Assembly: GCF_030296015.1 (NCBI RefSeq)
Contig: NZ_AP027368.1
Location: 2,418,001 to 2,482,000, forward strand
Direction: 5' to 3'
Origin: Ferrimonas sp. YFM
GTDB taxonomy: Bacteria > Pseudomonadota > Gammaproteobacteria > Enterobacterales > Shewanellaceae
DNA length: 64,000 nucleotides
The notes under the pieces are model-generated. The model saw nothing but the letters and a program-made list of their open reading frames with translations, was not told where the DNA came from and did not search any database. How positions within the stretch are numbered: position 1 is the first letter of the stretch; each line of letters begins with the position of its first letter. Shown here in pieces: positions 17,608-26,910 of this stretch. The position numbers were made by a program, and so were the translations under genes.

Positions 17608-19431
17608 ATGATTTTCAAACCCAAGTTCGTGTGGCCCCTTCTGGCCACAGCGGTTGCGCTAAGTGGTTGTGGCAGTGACGACAACACATCAAAGAAGCCA
17701 CTACCACCAGTACCGCCAGATCAGGAGCACAATCTACGCCCCTATGACAACGTCTTTGGTGCTCTGCCAAACCACACTATGGCTGGCAAGACCGTGTACT
17801 TTTACTGGAATGAACGGGAAAACAACGACGGCGCCTTGGACGTTGTCCCTCCTGCCTCCAAGCCCATTGTCATTCGAGGCGACGATATAATTCACTGGCT
17901 CGACCAAAACCATGGGGGCGAATCTGTCCGCAACGGTTTTATCCAAACCTTTAAGCCGGGCAATTTTTCCTCCTTCGATATCTTTCTTTATGCAGTCAAT
18001 AATCGCCAGGATGAAGTTTGTCAGCGATGGGGGCGCGAGCCGGGCTGCGATCTCAATGTGAAATATCAGTGGGACGAGCAGCGAGGCACCTTCGAATTCA
18101 GCATAAACGGCGAGACCAATTGGAAATTTGCCCAAGACTACTCTGGCGGGATTGAGCAGGAGCAGGGAAACTGGGGACTGGAGATTACCGAACATCAGCG
18201 CCCGGACCAGGTGATTGCCAAAGACGGAATTCAGGTAGGCATTGCCCCTTATGATCAACAGAAAGTGGACTTTTTCAAAGAGGTTCAACGAGCGGAAATA
18301 GCCCGCCTGAATGCCAACGGCGGCAAGGTGATCGTCGATCTGGTCAACATCCACGGTCTGCATAAGGAGTCCGTCGACGTGGCCGCCTTGGGTATGGTGA
18401 AGCAGTACATCACCGGTTACGTAGATGACATGGGTAATCCAGGCACCATGCCCGGCAAACCCGGCTCCAAGTGGCTCAACCCGATATTCTCTCCCAACGT
18501 TGAAGATGCCGAGATTGACGAAAACGGCCAGCCTAAGTCTCACTGGGGCTATGAAACCGAAAACGGCTTCATTGGATGCGGCATTACCGGCATGTCCTGC
18601 GTATTCAGTGAAGAAGCGGTCACCTTAACCAATCTTGAGGTCACTGCCCACAACATTCGCCCGGATTACTACTATGACGGAGTGATCACCATGGCGGATG
18701 TGGCCCTGTCACTCAATGACCATGTAGACGCCAACGGCAATAAGAACCACTCTGCCAGCCTGGTGATATGGCCCACTCTGGATACAGGCGCTAAAGTCGA
18801 GAGCTATGCCATCGATACCATTGACGGCCTGGGCACCAGCGGCTTCTACGGCTGGAACTATGGCTGGCATCATCTGATGGCTCTGGGAAATCCAGAGATG
18901 GACATCGGCGGTGGGAACTCGCCCCATATGGTTGGTGACATGGCCATTCTCACCAGTCCAGACTCCATCAGCTTCTACTACACCAATATGTATGAACAGT
19001 ACTACGAAGTTCAGCAGAACGTTGCTGGGGATGCCGCCGATCCCTACCGACTGACTCGCAGTAATGTGCTTACCCCCAAGTTCCCTCTACCCGAGACCCA
19101 CTTTGGCCGAGGCGTGGCAGACTGCGGCATGTGCCACAGTGCAGCGGATATGAATTTCGATTCCGGCAACGCCGCTCACAAGGGTGAGATTGAACCAGCG
19201 AAATGTGCTGAGTGTCACGGCAGCAATGGGGCACCCAAAGGCCATAATAAAGTGGCGGGATGCTACCGCTGCCATCAGAGCATGACAGGCCATGGTGATG
19301 CCGTCGTTGCCAACAAAACGGTACACCCGTTTGAGCAAACCGGCAGTGGCCTCAGTAAAGTCATGCCTGATCCCTATGCATGCGTCAGCTGCCACACCAA
19401 TGATAACCCCCATGTAGTGGGTGGACTGTAA
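17608..19431 (+). CDS. Tetrahaem cytochrome c lipoprotein
   Basis: A 607-residue lipoprotein. ATG 17608 is chosen for AGGAG 6 bases upstream; the lipobox LSGC follows at residues 18-21. Residues 30-490 form a large beta-rich domain of no recognised family, with non-haem cysteines (CQRWGREPGC, CGITGMSC) that may form disulfides. The last 120 residues carry four CxxCH sites: CGMCH, CAECH, CYRCH and CVSCH, with distal histidines nearby. It is probably anchored in the inner or outer membrane leaflet facing the periplasm and moves electrons to or from a partner. Divergent from the flavoprotein-tetrahaem-porin genes, it is likely part of the same respiratory system. The N-terminal domain may bind a substrate. 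Confidence 0.8.
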   Translation: MIFKPKFVWPLLATAVALSGCGSDDNTSKKPLPPVPPDQEHNLRPYDNVFGALPNHTMAGKTVYFYWNERENNDGALDVVPPASKPIVIRGDDIIHWLDQNHGGESVRNGFIQTFKPGNFSSFDIFLYAVNNRQDEVCQRWGREPGCDLNVKYQWDEQRGTFEFSINGETNWKFAQDYSGGIEQEQGNWGLEITEHQRPDQVIAKDGIQVGIAPYDQQKVDFFKEVQRAEIARLNANGGKVIVDLVNIHGLHKESVDVAALGMVKQYITGYVDDMGNPGTMPGKPGSKWLNPIFSPNVEDAEIDENGQPKSHWGYETENGFIGCGITGMSCVFSEEAVTLTNLEVTAHNIRPDYYYDGVITMADVALSLNDHVDANGNKNHSASLVIWPTLDTGAKVESYAIDTIDGLGTSGFYGWNYGWHHLMALGNPEMDIGGGNSPHMVGDMAILTSPDSISFYYTNMYEQYYEVQQNVAGDAADPYRLTRSNVLTPKFPLPETHFGRGVADCGMCHSAADMNFDSGNAAHKGEIEPAKCAECHGSNGAPKGHNKVAGCYRCHQSMTGHGDAVVANKTVHPFEQTGSGLSKVMPDPYACVSCHTNDNPHVVGGL

Positions 19432-19443
19432 TCACCGATTAAG

Positions 19444-19462
19444 AGGGCGGCTTTGCCGCCCT
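19444..19462 (+). terminator. Intergenic hairpin before the LuxR gene
   Basis: AGGGCGGC/GCCGCCCT with a TTT loop, between the cytochrome stop and the next gene's ribosome site. It has no long T-tract, so it may reduce rather than end transcription into the regulator gene. Confidence 0.45.
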
Positions 19463-19477
19463 GTTCTAAGGAGCACC

Positions 19478-20296
19478 ATGAGTACCGAATGGGCTAAAAC
19501 TTTTCGAGAAAAGAGGCTACCAACCGATTTGACCGAGCAGTTGCAACTTGAGCTTCGTCCTTTCGGAGTCAGCCATTTTTATTACACCTGCTTCTTCAGT
19601 GGTGAGATGATTGCAGGAATCGCTTCCCGTAAACGCAGTAACGACTTTAGCTTCGAATCCATCTCATCTCGGACCATGGAAAGAATGCATTATATTGCCT
19701 CGCCAGATCCTGGATTCTTGAGATATCTCGCTCGCTATTTTCACTCTTATGGCGACAGCGATGACTGGATGAAGCGTCCCTACCAAAACGAGGTGGTCGT
19801 GGTGAAACAAGGCCGCAATCGTCGAATAGAATCTGCCACCTCAGAGCTGAAGATAAACTCCACCGCATTCTACGACACTCGCAAAAACGTCCAGCAGGTT
19901 GCTGGCTCCTATTCTCTTCACTCATCTATGCAAACCGATGCCTTTGAGAACGAGCTGAATAGCCAGGAAGGGAGAATTCAGACCATTTTGGAACGATACC
20001 ACTTGGCCTTTATGGAAGCCTATCCACTGGAACTGAACCCCTGGATGAATCTTGGCATCATCAGCGGCGCCGCCCAAAAAACGCTGCAATTACTGGCCGA
20101 AGGGCTCCCCCTCGAAGAAGTCGCCACCAGCCTGTTTATCAGCAAGCGAGGGGTGGACTATCACCTGGAGCAGCTTAAGGTGATCATGGAGGCAGAAAAC
20201 CGCAGTCATCTTATTGCCAAGGCTTGCGCCTACGGGCTTATCGACTTTACGCCAATCAGGTTCAGACCCGGTCCAACTGGCCAGGATCCAGCCTAG
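19478..20296 (+). CDS. LuxR-type transcriptional regulator
   Basis: A 272-residue regulator. The first 190 residues are a ligand-sensing region of the LuxR autoinducer-domain style without a clear acyl-homoserine-lactone signature. The C-terminus is a LuxR helix-turn-helix (TLQLLAEGLPLEEVATSLFI, then KRGVDYHLEQLKVIM). AAGGAG lies 6 bases before ATG 19478. It follows the lipoprotein cytochrome on the same strand by 46 bases and probably controls the divergent reductase genes in response to the substrate. Quorum sensing is less likely since no synthase is near. Confidence 0.82.
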   Translation: MSTEWAKTFREKRLPTDLTEQLQLELRPFGVSHFYYTCFFSGEMIAGIASRKRSNDFSFESISSRTMERMHYIASPDPGFLRYLARYFHSYGDSDDWMKRPYQNEVVVVKQGRNRRIESATSELKINSTAFYDTRKNVQQVAGSYSLHSSMQTDAFENELNSQEGRIQTILERYHLAFMEAYPLELNPWMNLGIISGAAQKTLQLLAEGLPLEEVATSLFISKRGVDYHLEQLKVIMEAENRSHLIAKACAYGLIDFTPIRFRPGPTGQDPA

Positions 20297-20354
20297 TCTA
20301 GATTAAACCGGTCAATGGATAACATCGCCTCGACGAAGGCTTAGACTAATCCTG

Positions 20355-20900
20355 TTAGAGTGAGCTTTCGCCTTGCTTGCCAACACGCAACATCAGGGTC
20401 GACACCTGGCCGGCTCCGCCTGTTTGAAGCAGGTATAAGCGGTCAAACTCCCGCTTTTCATCGATAGGCTGACCCGCTTCGCCACCGAGCAGGGACACCA
20501 GTTGTGGTGTGGTATTGCTGTGTCCCACCACCAGCACCTGGCCGCCGCGCTGCTTCAGCTGTTTGGCAAACTCCTTGAGCTTCCTGGGGGAGTAGAGCGA
20601 CACTGACAATCCCTGTGTATCAGCGGTCGGCTCTGCGGTGTCTCGGGTACGGCGGTAATCGGTGGAGTAAATCGCATCCAGTTGCACACTGCTGAGCAAC
20701 CTGGACAGGGACTGGGCCCTGCCCTGCCCCTCTGGAGTTAACGCCGGGTCCTTGCCTGACTCCTTTTCGCTGTGACGCACCAGAAACACCGTCAACGGAG
20801 TGTCCTTGGCGGCCGCCTCATGGGCAACGGCACTGCCGCTATAACCAAAGGGCACCGCAATGAGTACCAGCAGCAGCCAAACTCGAAATCCTTTCAACAT
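20355..20900 (-). CDS. Periplasmic histidine phosphatase (SixA/PGAM-like)
   Basis: A 181-residue protein of the histidine phosphatase superfamily. A signal peptide ends AVAH; the catalytic histidine is in FLVRHSEKE, an arginine follows in STDYRRTRDTAEP, and the second histidine is in VVGHSNTTPQ. Short length and RHSEK resemble SixA-type phosphatases, but the export signal points to a periplasmic role on phosphate esters. The ATG has AAAGG upstream. It stands alone between the convergent LuxR gene and an unknown membrane protein. Confidence 0.85.
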   Translation of the reverse strand: MLKGFRVWLLLVLIAVPFGYSGSAVAHEAAAKDTPLTVFLVRHSEKESGKDPALTPEGQGRAQSLSRLLSSVQLDAIYSTDYRRTRDTAEPTADTQGLSVSLYSPRKLKEFAKQLKQRGGQVLVVGHSNTTPQLVSLLGGEAGQPIDEKREFDRLYLLQTGGAGQVSTLMLRVGKQGESSL

Positions 20901-21036
20901 CCTTTAATCCCAGTCATGAAACCAGGCAACAGAGTCTCATTGCCGGGGCCCGGATGGCAACCGGAGAGAGGCTGCTGGAATTCGCCAATGCGATTTCGCC
21001 TCTCTTCCTATCGCTCTTTGATTAGGCCCGATGTGA

Positions 21037-22476
21037 TCATTGGGACTCAGCTTTGGTCTCTACTGGCTGCTGCGACTGTGGTTCCGATTCCAGTGGAATG
21101 GGCGCAATCCCCTCAGGCAGTCCGCTTTCCGATATATCCACGATCTGCGACCGGTTCATGGTGATCTTGTAACGAGCAAAACAGGGCGGTTCTTTGTTAT
21201 CACGCACCATCACAATCAAATTGATCTGATAGCGGCGCTCCACCGATTCGCTACTTACCTTGCCGTCAGACTCTTTGTAGATTTTGGCTTTGCCCCGCTC
21301 CAGGTAGCGCGCGAAGGGAACCAGACTGAAGTTTATCTGCTCCTGAATCGTCGAATAACCGGCCAGAAACTCCTTCTGTGAAATCCTTGAGCTGATCGCA
21401 TAGTGCAGGATCTCCGCATCCACTCTGTTCTGACTGTGACGGCGGCGTAATATGTCATTCACCACATCTGGCAGATCCTTATTGTTGATAAAGTCTGCCC
21501 ATATCAACTGCCGCCCTATCACCGCCTGGCTGGTGGTATCTCGCAGGACTCGGCTCCATTTGGGCCTGCCCTTCTGAATTCTGCGCCAAAGGGCTCTGCG
21601 AAGATCATCTTTGAAGATTTCGCGGAACGCGTAGATCACCGCCAGGGTCAAAATTAAAGCCAGGGACAACCCGCTCAGGACACCCTGGGCCTTGATGATC
21701 AATGCAGACACAATCAGCATAATCAGACCGGTCGCCACGCCGGTGGTGAGCTTTTTCAGCCCCACGCCCAGAACCTTCAACTCCTCTTTGAGTACCACGC
21801 CCTGTTGAATCAAGCGTCTGAGCAGAAGCATCTTATTGGAGATGCGGTTAGGGTCGGTCTTGGTTTGCTCCGAGTTGTACAACTTCGCATCTCGGTAAGC
21901 ACTCTCGGCACGACAAAGGGCAACCACCTGTTCGATCACCCCACTGTATTCGCTGCTTCGCGGCGCGTGAGACACCAGTTTCAGCAGCCGCTGCTCACAA
22001 AACCAAGAGAGGTAATTATCTGCATTCTCAAAGTAGTGCTTCCATTTAGGCTCACTTGGCTCGTTTCGGCGGAACTTCTTCAGCAGCTGGCTGACGATGT
22101 CACTCAATTCCGCCAGGGCGGGATAAAACTGTTCGACCTCTTTAATCTGAGCCAACTCTTTACTGTCGGTTTCAATCGCAATGGAGAACTGGTAAGCAAA
22201 TAGATTCAGATACAGGCGGAACTCTTCGACTGTGCGCTTTTTCAAGCTGGCAAAACGCCCCTGCACCAAAGGCAGATGCAATCCAGTCGAATAATAGGAG
22301 CGGCGACCAATCACCGCACTGTGACAATACTCCCCGGCATCCAGGTTTTGAGGATTTACGCCCATATCCTTGGGCAACATAAAGTACAGGTCTATTCGGC
22401 GGTGCTTACCGTTGTTCATCTGATGAACAACTTTGAGGGATTGTGATTCCTCTTGTTTAACTACTATTTTTGACAC
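21037..22476 (-). CDS. Conserved membrane protein of unknown function
   Basis: A 479-residue protein that matches no family I recognise. Two adjacent hydrophobic segments near residues 250-295 (LTTGVATGLIMLIVSALII and LSLALILTLAVIYAF) divide it into two cytoplasmic-type halves. The second half is rich in basic residues after the membrane (FKDDLRRALWRRIQKGRPKW) and ends in a Q/E-rich tail. The start is GTG 22476 with GAGG 6 bases upstream. The opening residues (KQEESQSLKVVHQMNNGKHR) suggest a soluble domain binding another protein or nucleotide. It appears monocistronic. Confidence 0.65.
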   Translation of the reverse strand: MSKIVVKQEESQSLKVVHQMNNGKHRRIDLYFMLPKDMGVNPQNLDAGEYCHSAVIGRRSYYSTGLHLPLVQGRFASLKKRTVEEFRLYLNLFAYQFSIAIETDSKELAQIKEVEQFYPALAELSDIVSQLLKKFRRNEPSEPKWKHYFENADNYLSWFCEQRLLKLVSHAPRSSEYSGVIEQVVALCRAESAYRDAKLYNSEQTKTDPNRISNKMLLLRRLIQQGVVLKEELKVLGVGLKKLTTGVATGLIMLIVSALIIKAQGVLSGLSLALILTLAVIYAFREIFKDDLRRALWRRIQKGRPKWSRVLRDTTSQAVIGRQLIWADFINNKDLPDVVNDILRRRHSQNRVDAEILHYAISSRISQKEFLAGYSTIQEQINFSLVPFARYLERGKAKIYKESDGKVSSESVERRYQINLIVMVRDNKEPPCFARYKITMNRSQIVDISESGLPEGIAPIPLESEPQSQQPVETKAESQ

Positions 22477-22793
22477 TTAACCTCGAATTTTTAAATTAAT
22501 CATCGGTCTATACCCCTTCAGTGTAGCACGTAAAGCACCTTAACCTCTGTTCCAGCTTACGCAGGCGGCAACCTCTCCCAGGTGTGACTGTCGCACCAAT
22601 GAACGACACAACGGCTGCCAGGCCAACCTGAATATGGCCAACACAACAGGTACCTCAGACATCCCCCCTTTTGCATCGGCCCTGAGGTAGTCACTTTCCA
22701 GGTGAACAACTTATCCGCCCTGTTCAAATTGATTCTCCGCCGCCACCAAATCCGGCCAAAGTCATCGTAGATTACTGTTTTTATTATGCTTTG

Positions 22794-22878
22794 AGTGCAG
22801 TCACTCTTGGCAAGAGCGCCCTGATGAACAAGTAATCGCGTATGAGAGCAAGGCCACTCCTATAGGGTGGCCTTTTTT
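22794..22878 (+). ncRNA. Candidate small RNA
   Basis: About 85 bases ending in a perfect rho-independent terminator (AAGGCCAC/GTGGCCTT, then T6). A short stem CTCTT/AAGAG precedes it. A possible -10, TATTAT, lies at 22782-22787; the -35 is poor. The only ATG in it gives a three-codon frame, so it is not a small protein. It resembles no RNA I know. Confidence 0.3.
22850..22878 (+). terminator. Rho-independent terminator
   Basis: Stem AAGGCCAC/GTGGCCTT around CCTATAGG-like loop bases, followed by six T on the plus strand. The minus strand lacks a T-tract, so it does not serve the acetyltransferase gene next to it. Confidence 0.75.
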
Positions 22879-22895
22879 ACGAAGTCGTGCCAAGG

Positions 22896-23372
22896 CTACA
22901 CTGGGTCGAGCTCAAGCAGGTAACCCCGCTCTGCGCCGCTCTCTAGTGGCAGATCCCTTACCTTTTTCCACCCCAGGCTTAGGTACAGCGCCGTTGCAGC
23001 CTCCATCTTATCCCAAGTTTCCAGGTAGATGGCACCACACCCTCGGCCGCCAGCACGACGAATCACTTCAGCAATCAGTTGCCGCCCCACGCCCAATCCG
23101 CGATGGCGACCACACACATAGAAACCGGTGAGCTTGGCTATACCCGGCTGATACTCCTTGAGTATTGCCGAACCGATAACCTGGCCCTCCACGCAGGCCA
23201 CCAGCTGTTCCATCGCCCCCTGATACTCCTGGCCGAAATGACCCAGCTCATAATCCAGATGATCAAAATCCGGCACCAGGCCAAAGCTCTCCATAATGGG
23301 ACCCGCTATGGCTTGAACCACCTTGGCATCGGCCAACACACCATCACGTATGGTAATTACACTGCTCGTCAC
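22896..23372 (-). CDS. GNAT family N-acetyltransferase
   Basis: A 158-residue GNAT protein. The acetyl-CoA loop is GRHRGLGVGRQLI around residue 100, preceded by the strand LTGFYVC and followed by AIYLETWDKMEAATALYLSLGW, the usual motif B. GTG 23372 with AAGG upstream is the start. The acceptor is not evident; close relatives are annotated only as acetyltransferases. It stands alone. Confidence 0.87.
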   Translation of the reverse strand: MTSSVITIRDGVLADAKVVQAIAGPIMESFGLVPDFDHLDYELGHFGQEYQGAMEQLVACVEGQVIGSAILKEYQPGIAKLTGFYVCGRHRGLGVGRQLIAEVIRRAGGRGCGAIYLETWDKMEAATALYLSLGWKKVRDLPLESGAERGYLLELDPV

Positions 23373-23960
23373 GCTAGGCCTTATTAATTTACTTGAGGGG
23401 CCACTCGGGATACACCGAATGAAAGAGGGCTGGCGATGCTAGCAAGCTGGCCAGCCAGTGGCAAGCCGTTGAATAACAGGCCATTGAAACAGACACCCAA
23501 GAATCAATGCTCAGTTCTGATTCTCACTGGTCGCGTCTCGAATACCGTTGGCCTGCTCGAGCAATCTTATGTACTGCTCAAGCGGCGGCATGTTCATCAT
23601 TTTTCGGCGCGCATCGATATTGGTTTCATCCTCTTTCGCATTGTCTGAACTCTCCTTGTTCAATGAATTCAACCATCATCCACATAAATCATTGTTCATC
23701 ACGCACGCGCCAGCATGTCACCGATTAAAACCTGGTTTCAACTTCACCTTTGAGTATTAAGTGAACCCGGGGATCAATTTGAAATGAATCTCATGCTTTA
23801 CCTGTGGCGCCTGATTCTGTGTACTTAAGCACGTGGATAGATTATCCGCCCACTGAAATCATCACTTCGAAATCTAAACGCCGGGTAAACCTGCCACCCG
23901 GCGGAGTAAGCAGTCCCAACAAAAAAGCCAGCATCATGCTGGCTTTTCCGGGTTAATGCC
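23373..23960. other. Intergenic region before gltS terminator
   Basis: Several small overlapping frames occur at 23436-23760, but none has a good ribosome site or a recognised motif. The region has two hairpins near its right end: CGCCGGGT/ACCCGGCG at 23879-23903 and the gltS terminator at 23921-23948. Nothing else is seen. Confidence 0.5.
23921..23948 (-). terminator. Terminator of gltS
   Basis: AAAAGCCAGC/GCTGGCTTTT with A6 on its left side, giving a T-tract on the minus strand, and TTTT on the right, so it can work both ways. It lies 13 bases after the gltS stop. Confidence 0.8.
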
Positions 23961-25184
23961 TCATCGAATCAGGCTGACGTAAGTCTGAAGCACAATGAGG
24001 TTGGTCAGGTCGATAAAGAAGGCACCCACCACAGGCACCACCATAAAGGCCTGGGGCGAGGGACCATGGTGGGACACCAGGGACCCCATGTTCATTACCG
24101 CCGTCGGGGTAGCGCCCATGCCAAAGCCGCAATGGCCACCGGAGATGATGGCCGCATCGTAGTTGCCGCCCATCACCCTGAAGGTGACGAAATAGGCAAA
24201 CAGCGCCAATATCGCCGTCTGGGCACAGAGAATCACCAACATGGGCAATGCCAGGTCCAGCAACTCCCACAGCTTGAGGCTCATCAGCGCCATCGCCAGA
24301 AACAGCGACAGGGAGATGGTACCCAGGGCATCGACGGTTTCATTGTTGATCTTATAGACGCCGGTGGCTTCACACAGGTTGGTGATCACCACCCCAACGA
24401 ACAGCGCATAGACAAAGTCCGGTATGCGCAGCCAATCGATGCCAAAGCCATCCACATAGGCTTTGATGTGGGCCGCACTGGCCACACACAACAACAGAAT
24501 GAACAGCACCTCGATGCTGTTCTTGGAGGTGATCCTGTCCTGCTCATGGTCGCTGTAGGTCACCAGATCCGGGTGTTCCAGATGGTGGTTCTCACCGTCG
24601 CCGAAGGAGGATTTAAGCGCATGTTTGCGTATGAGCCTCTGCGCCACCGGCCCGCCGATGATGCCGCCCATCACCAGACCAAAGGTGGCGGACGCCATGG
24701 ACAGCTCCAGCGTCTGCAGGCCAAACTCACTGGCAAAGGTCTGGGCCCAAGCCGCACCGGTTCCATGACCGCCGGACAGGGTAATGGAACCCACCACCAG
24801 TCCAAGCAGAGGGTCCAGCCCAAGCATCGAACTCAGGCCTACACCTACGCCGTTCTGAATCAGGATGAACACCGTCGCCAAGCCCAGAAACAGGAACACC
24901 CGAGAGCCGCCCTGAGCCAGCAACTTGAAGCTGGCCGCCAGGCCAACGGTGGCGAAGAACATCTTCATCAGAGTGCTCTTGATGGCCAGGCTGAACTGAA
25001 AATCCACGCCAAAGCGGTGAGCCAAGGCGATGGCAGAGGCCACAATCAGCCCTCCGACTATGGGCTCCGGAATATTGTATCGCCTTAGCAGTGCCACCCG
25101 GCCATTAATGAAATAGCCGAGGAACAACACCACAATGGCGATCATCAGAGATTCCAGTTCGTTGATTACAATCACTGAGTTCAT
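23961..25184 (-). CDS. gltS: Sodium/glutamate symporter GltS
   Basis: A 407-residue inner-membrane carrier that imports glutamate with sodium. It has about ten hydrophobic segments in two inverted halves, each with the family's glycine-rich re-entrant motif: SGGHGTGAAW near residue 138 and SGGHCGFGMGATP near 345. Length matches E. coli GltS (401). The start MNSVIVINELE has a weak ribosome site (AAAGAT). It is transcribed alone. Confidence 0.95.
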   Translation of the reverse strand: MNSVIVINELESLMIAIVVLFLGYFINGRVALLRRYNIPEPIVGGLIVASAIALAHRFGVDFQFSLAIKSTLMKMFFATVGLAASFKLLAQGGSRVFLFLGLATVFILIQNGVGVGLSSMLGLDPLLGLVVGSITLSGGHGTGAAWAQTFASEFGLQTLELSMASATFGLVMGGIIGGPVAQRLIRKHALKSSFGDGENHHLEHPDLVTYSDHEQDRITSKNSIEVLFILLLCVASAAHIKAYVDGFGIDWLRIPDFVYALFVGVVITNLCEATGVYKINNETVDALGTISLSLFLAMALMSLKLWELLDLALPMLVILCAQTAILALFAYFVTFRVMGGNYDAAIISGGHCGFGMGATPTAVMNMGSLVSHHGPSPQAFMVVPVVGAFFIDLTNLIVLQTYVSLIR

Positions 25185-25852
25185 GGGTTTATCTTTTTAA
25201 GTCATTTTGAACAACCAACTGGGATCACCACCTTGAGGTCAGCATGACCCGGTGCCAGGGGTGTCACCAATTCGGGGTAAAGGGAAGGAGATCCCTAAGA
25301 CGCGGTCAGCAGTTGTGCCTAGCCACAACCGCGGAAATGAAGCTGGAGGATAGTTTCAATCATGAGGCCAATTTTACCTCCTGAGTGGCCTCTGCACCAT
25401 CTTGCCAAACGGTGCAAAATCCCCTAGGAGAGCTGGTGTCAGCTTGTTGTTTATGTTGCCTTTATTGCCTCCAGGTTATTGCAAATGGGCACTCATTAAA
25501 TCCTGCAATCAACCGCCGTCACCACCTTGTTAACGCCCCTGTTTTATCACTGGCCGAGAACGGGGAAAGAGCGAAACTCTTTGATGATGAAATATGGCTT
25601 GAAGATCAGCGTCGTTCGGCCGCGATCATCAAAGCATCAGCCCAACCAAAGCGTCCAAGGTAATTCAAAAGTTATCGCCAGGTTGCCACGGCACAATCTT
25701 CGCGGAGAGTTCTGATCTGGCCAGCATAATTGGCGCAGCGGAAATTTGACTGACCACTCTTTGGCCACTTTTTCTTATTTTCCTACCTGAAACCGGTGTA
25801 AGTCTTTCAAAGTGAGGGGAGTTGAACCGGAAACTGCGGCCCATTGTTGGCG
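25185..25852. other. Intergenic region upstream of gltS
   Basis: 668 bases holding the gltS promoter and the downstream end of the 178-residue membrane protein gene. Plus-strand frames at 25385-25715 lack ribosome sites and motifs. An inverted repeat around GCACC...GGTGC lies at 25394-25415. Nothing else is supported. Confidence 0.5.
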
Positions 25853-26389
25853 CTAGTCCGCATTTTTGAACTCTGCCTTTCCGTGATGACGCGTCCAGGT
25901 GTCCAACTGGGCCGGCGACCAGTTTGTCCGGGGCGCCGATCCTGTGAGCATGGCCCACCAATAGCCGTCCCCGGGGTGTTCGTGCCAGTAATCCAGCACA
26001 GCCCCCTTTAACTGACTTTCCTGGGCAAACTTCCAGTCGGTCCGGTAGCCATTAAGCAGCATCGCCGACGCGATGGCGGCAAATCGCGGTTCCTGATTAA
26101 GGGTAAGGAGAAGAAATTGATACACCGCCCCCTTCTGGTGTTGCAGGGACCCCAAATCCATCAGAAACAGATTGAGCAGCTGAGCAGGATCGCTGGCCTG
26201 GCTATAGAGATCGTTCTCCACCACCCGGTTCGCCACCTCGGCCCACTCCTTTGAGAGACACCCCTGTCTGGCGCACCACTGTTTGGGCACCTGATGGTCC
26301 TGTAGATAGACGACAAGTGCAGACAAGCTGGCCACGACCACAAAGATCGTCAGGCCAGCCTGCATACATCGCCAGAACCCTAAGGGCAT
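25853..26389 (-). CDS. Small membrane-anchored protein of unknown function
   Basis: A 178-residue protein with one N-terminal membrane helix (LTIFVVVASLSALVVYL) and a periplasmic region of helices, without known motif. A cysteine pair, CARQGC, follows the helix and may be a disulfide. The ATG has GGAGG 9-10 bases upstream, so translation is likely. The alternating helical pattern (LLNLFLMDLGSLQHQKG, IASAMLLNGYRTDWK) resembles a repeat fold, but no family is claimed. Single gene. Confidence 0.6.
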   Translation of the reverse strand: MPLGFWRCMQAGLTIFVVVASLSALVVYLQDHQVPKQWCARQGCLSKEWAEVANRVVENDLYSQASDPAQLLNLFLMDLGSLQHQKGAVYQFLLLTLNQEPRFAAIASAMLLNGYRTDWKFAQESQLKGAVLDYWHEHPGDGYWWAMLTGSAPRTNWSPAQLDTWTRHHGKAEFKNAD

Positions 26390-26910
26390 TCTCGTTATCC
26401 TCCAGATAGTTAGCCGAAGCCTCTCTAGGTAGATAACGACCGAAATGTGCTGTTCACTTAAACCAATGAGTGATTTGATGAAATGGCAGTAGCTGATGCC
26501 TCAATAGTGGATTACGGCCAGCCGTTGGCTGGTCCTCCCCCATGGCCAACACATGACCAACATAACTGCTGATTCACCCTCTTGTTTTCCGAACCTCTAT
26601 GTGCAACCAGAAGCTGCCAAAATGTTGGCATTTCCACTGAAGAAAATCGATGTGCGGATGACAGAACAGCACTCGTAAATATTACTCACGCTTTAGCCCT
26701 GGCAATAAAAGTCTGTTCACAATAACTCCCTCGCGAATCAATCGCTCTCTGGCCTCATTCTATTCACTGTGAGTCGACACTTCTTGTTATAAGCGCACCG
26801 CAAAAACACCTATAAATCAAAGCATTGTCACATTTCAGGCAAACAAGAAGCACGACCAAAATGGCTTTAGATACCATGGCTTGATTCAATCAATAACAAG
26901 GAAGTCGTTC
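26390..26910. other. Divergent intergenic region
   Basis: 521 bases between two divergent genes of unknown role, AT-richer in its right half. No RNA gene, terminator or strong palindrome is visible. It must contain both promoters. Confidence 0.45.

Larger units (their letters stand above)
22477..22895. other. Intergenic region with an orphan plus-strand terminator
   Basis: 419 bases between two minus-strand genes. No coding frame is convincing. It ends in a strong plus-strand terminator (22850-22878) with no plus-strand gene before it, which is why a small RNA is proposed at 22794-22878. Confidence 0.5.

Noticed and set aside
23436-23760. Three overlapping 70-codon plus-strand frames
   Set aside because: No ribosome sites, no conserved features; typical random frames in intergenic DNA.
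25391-25409. Sigma-54-like sequence on the minus strand upstream of gltS
   Set aside because: TTTGGCAAGATGGTGCAGA has GG and GC one base too close for the strict -24/-12 spacing.
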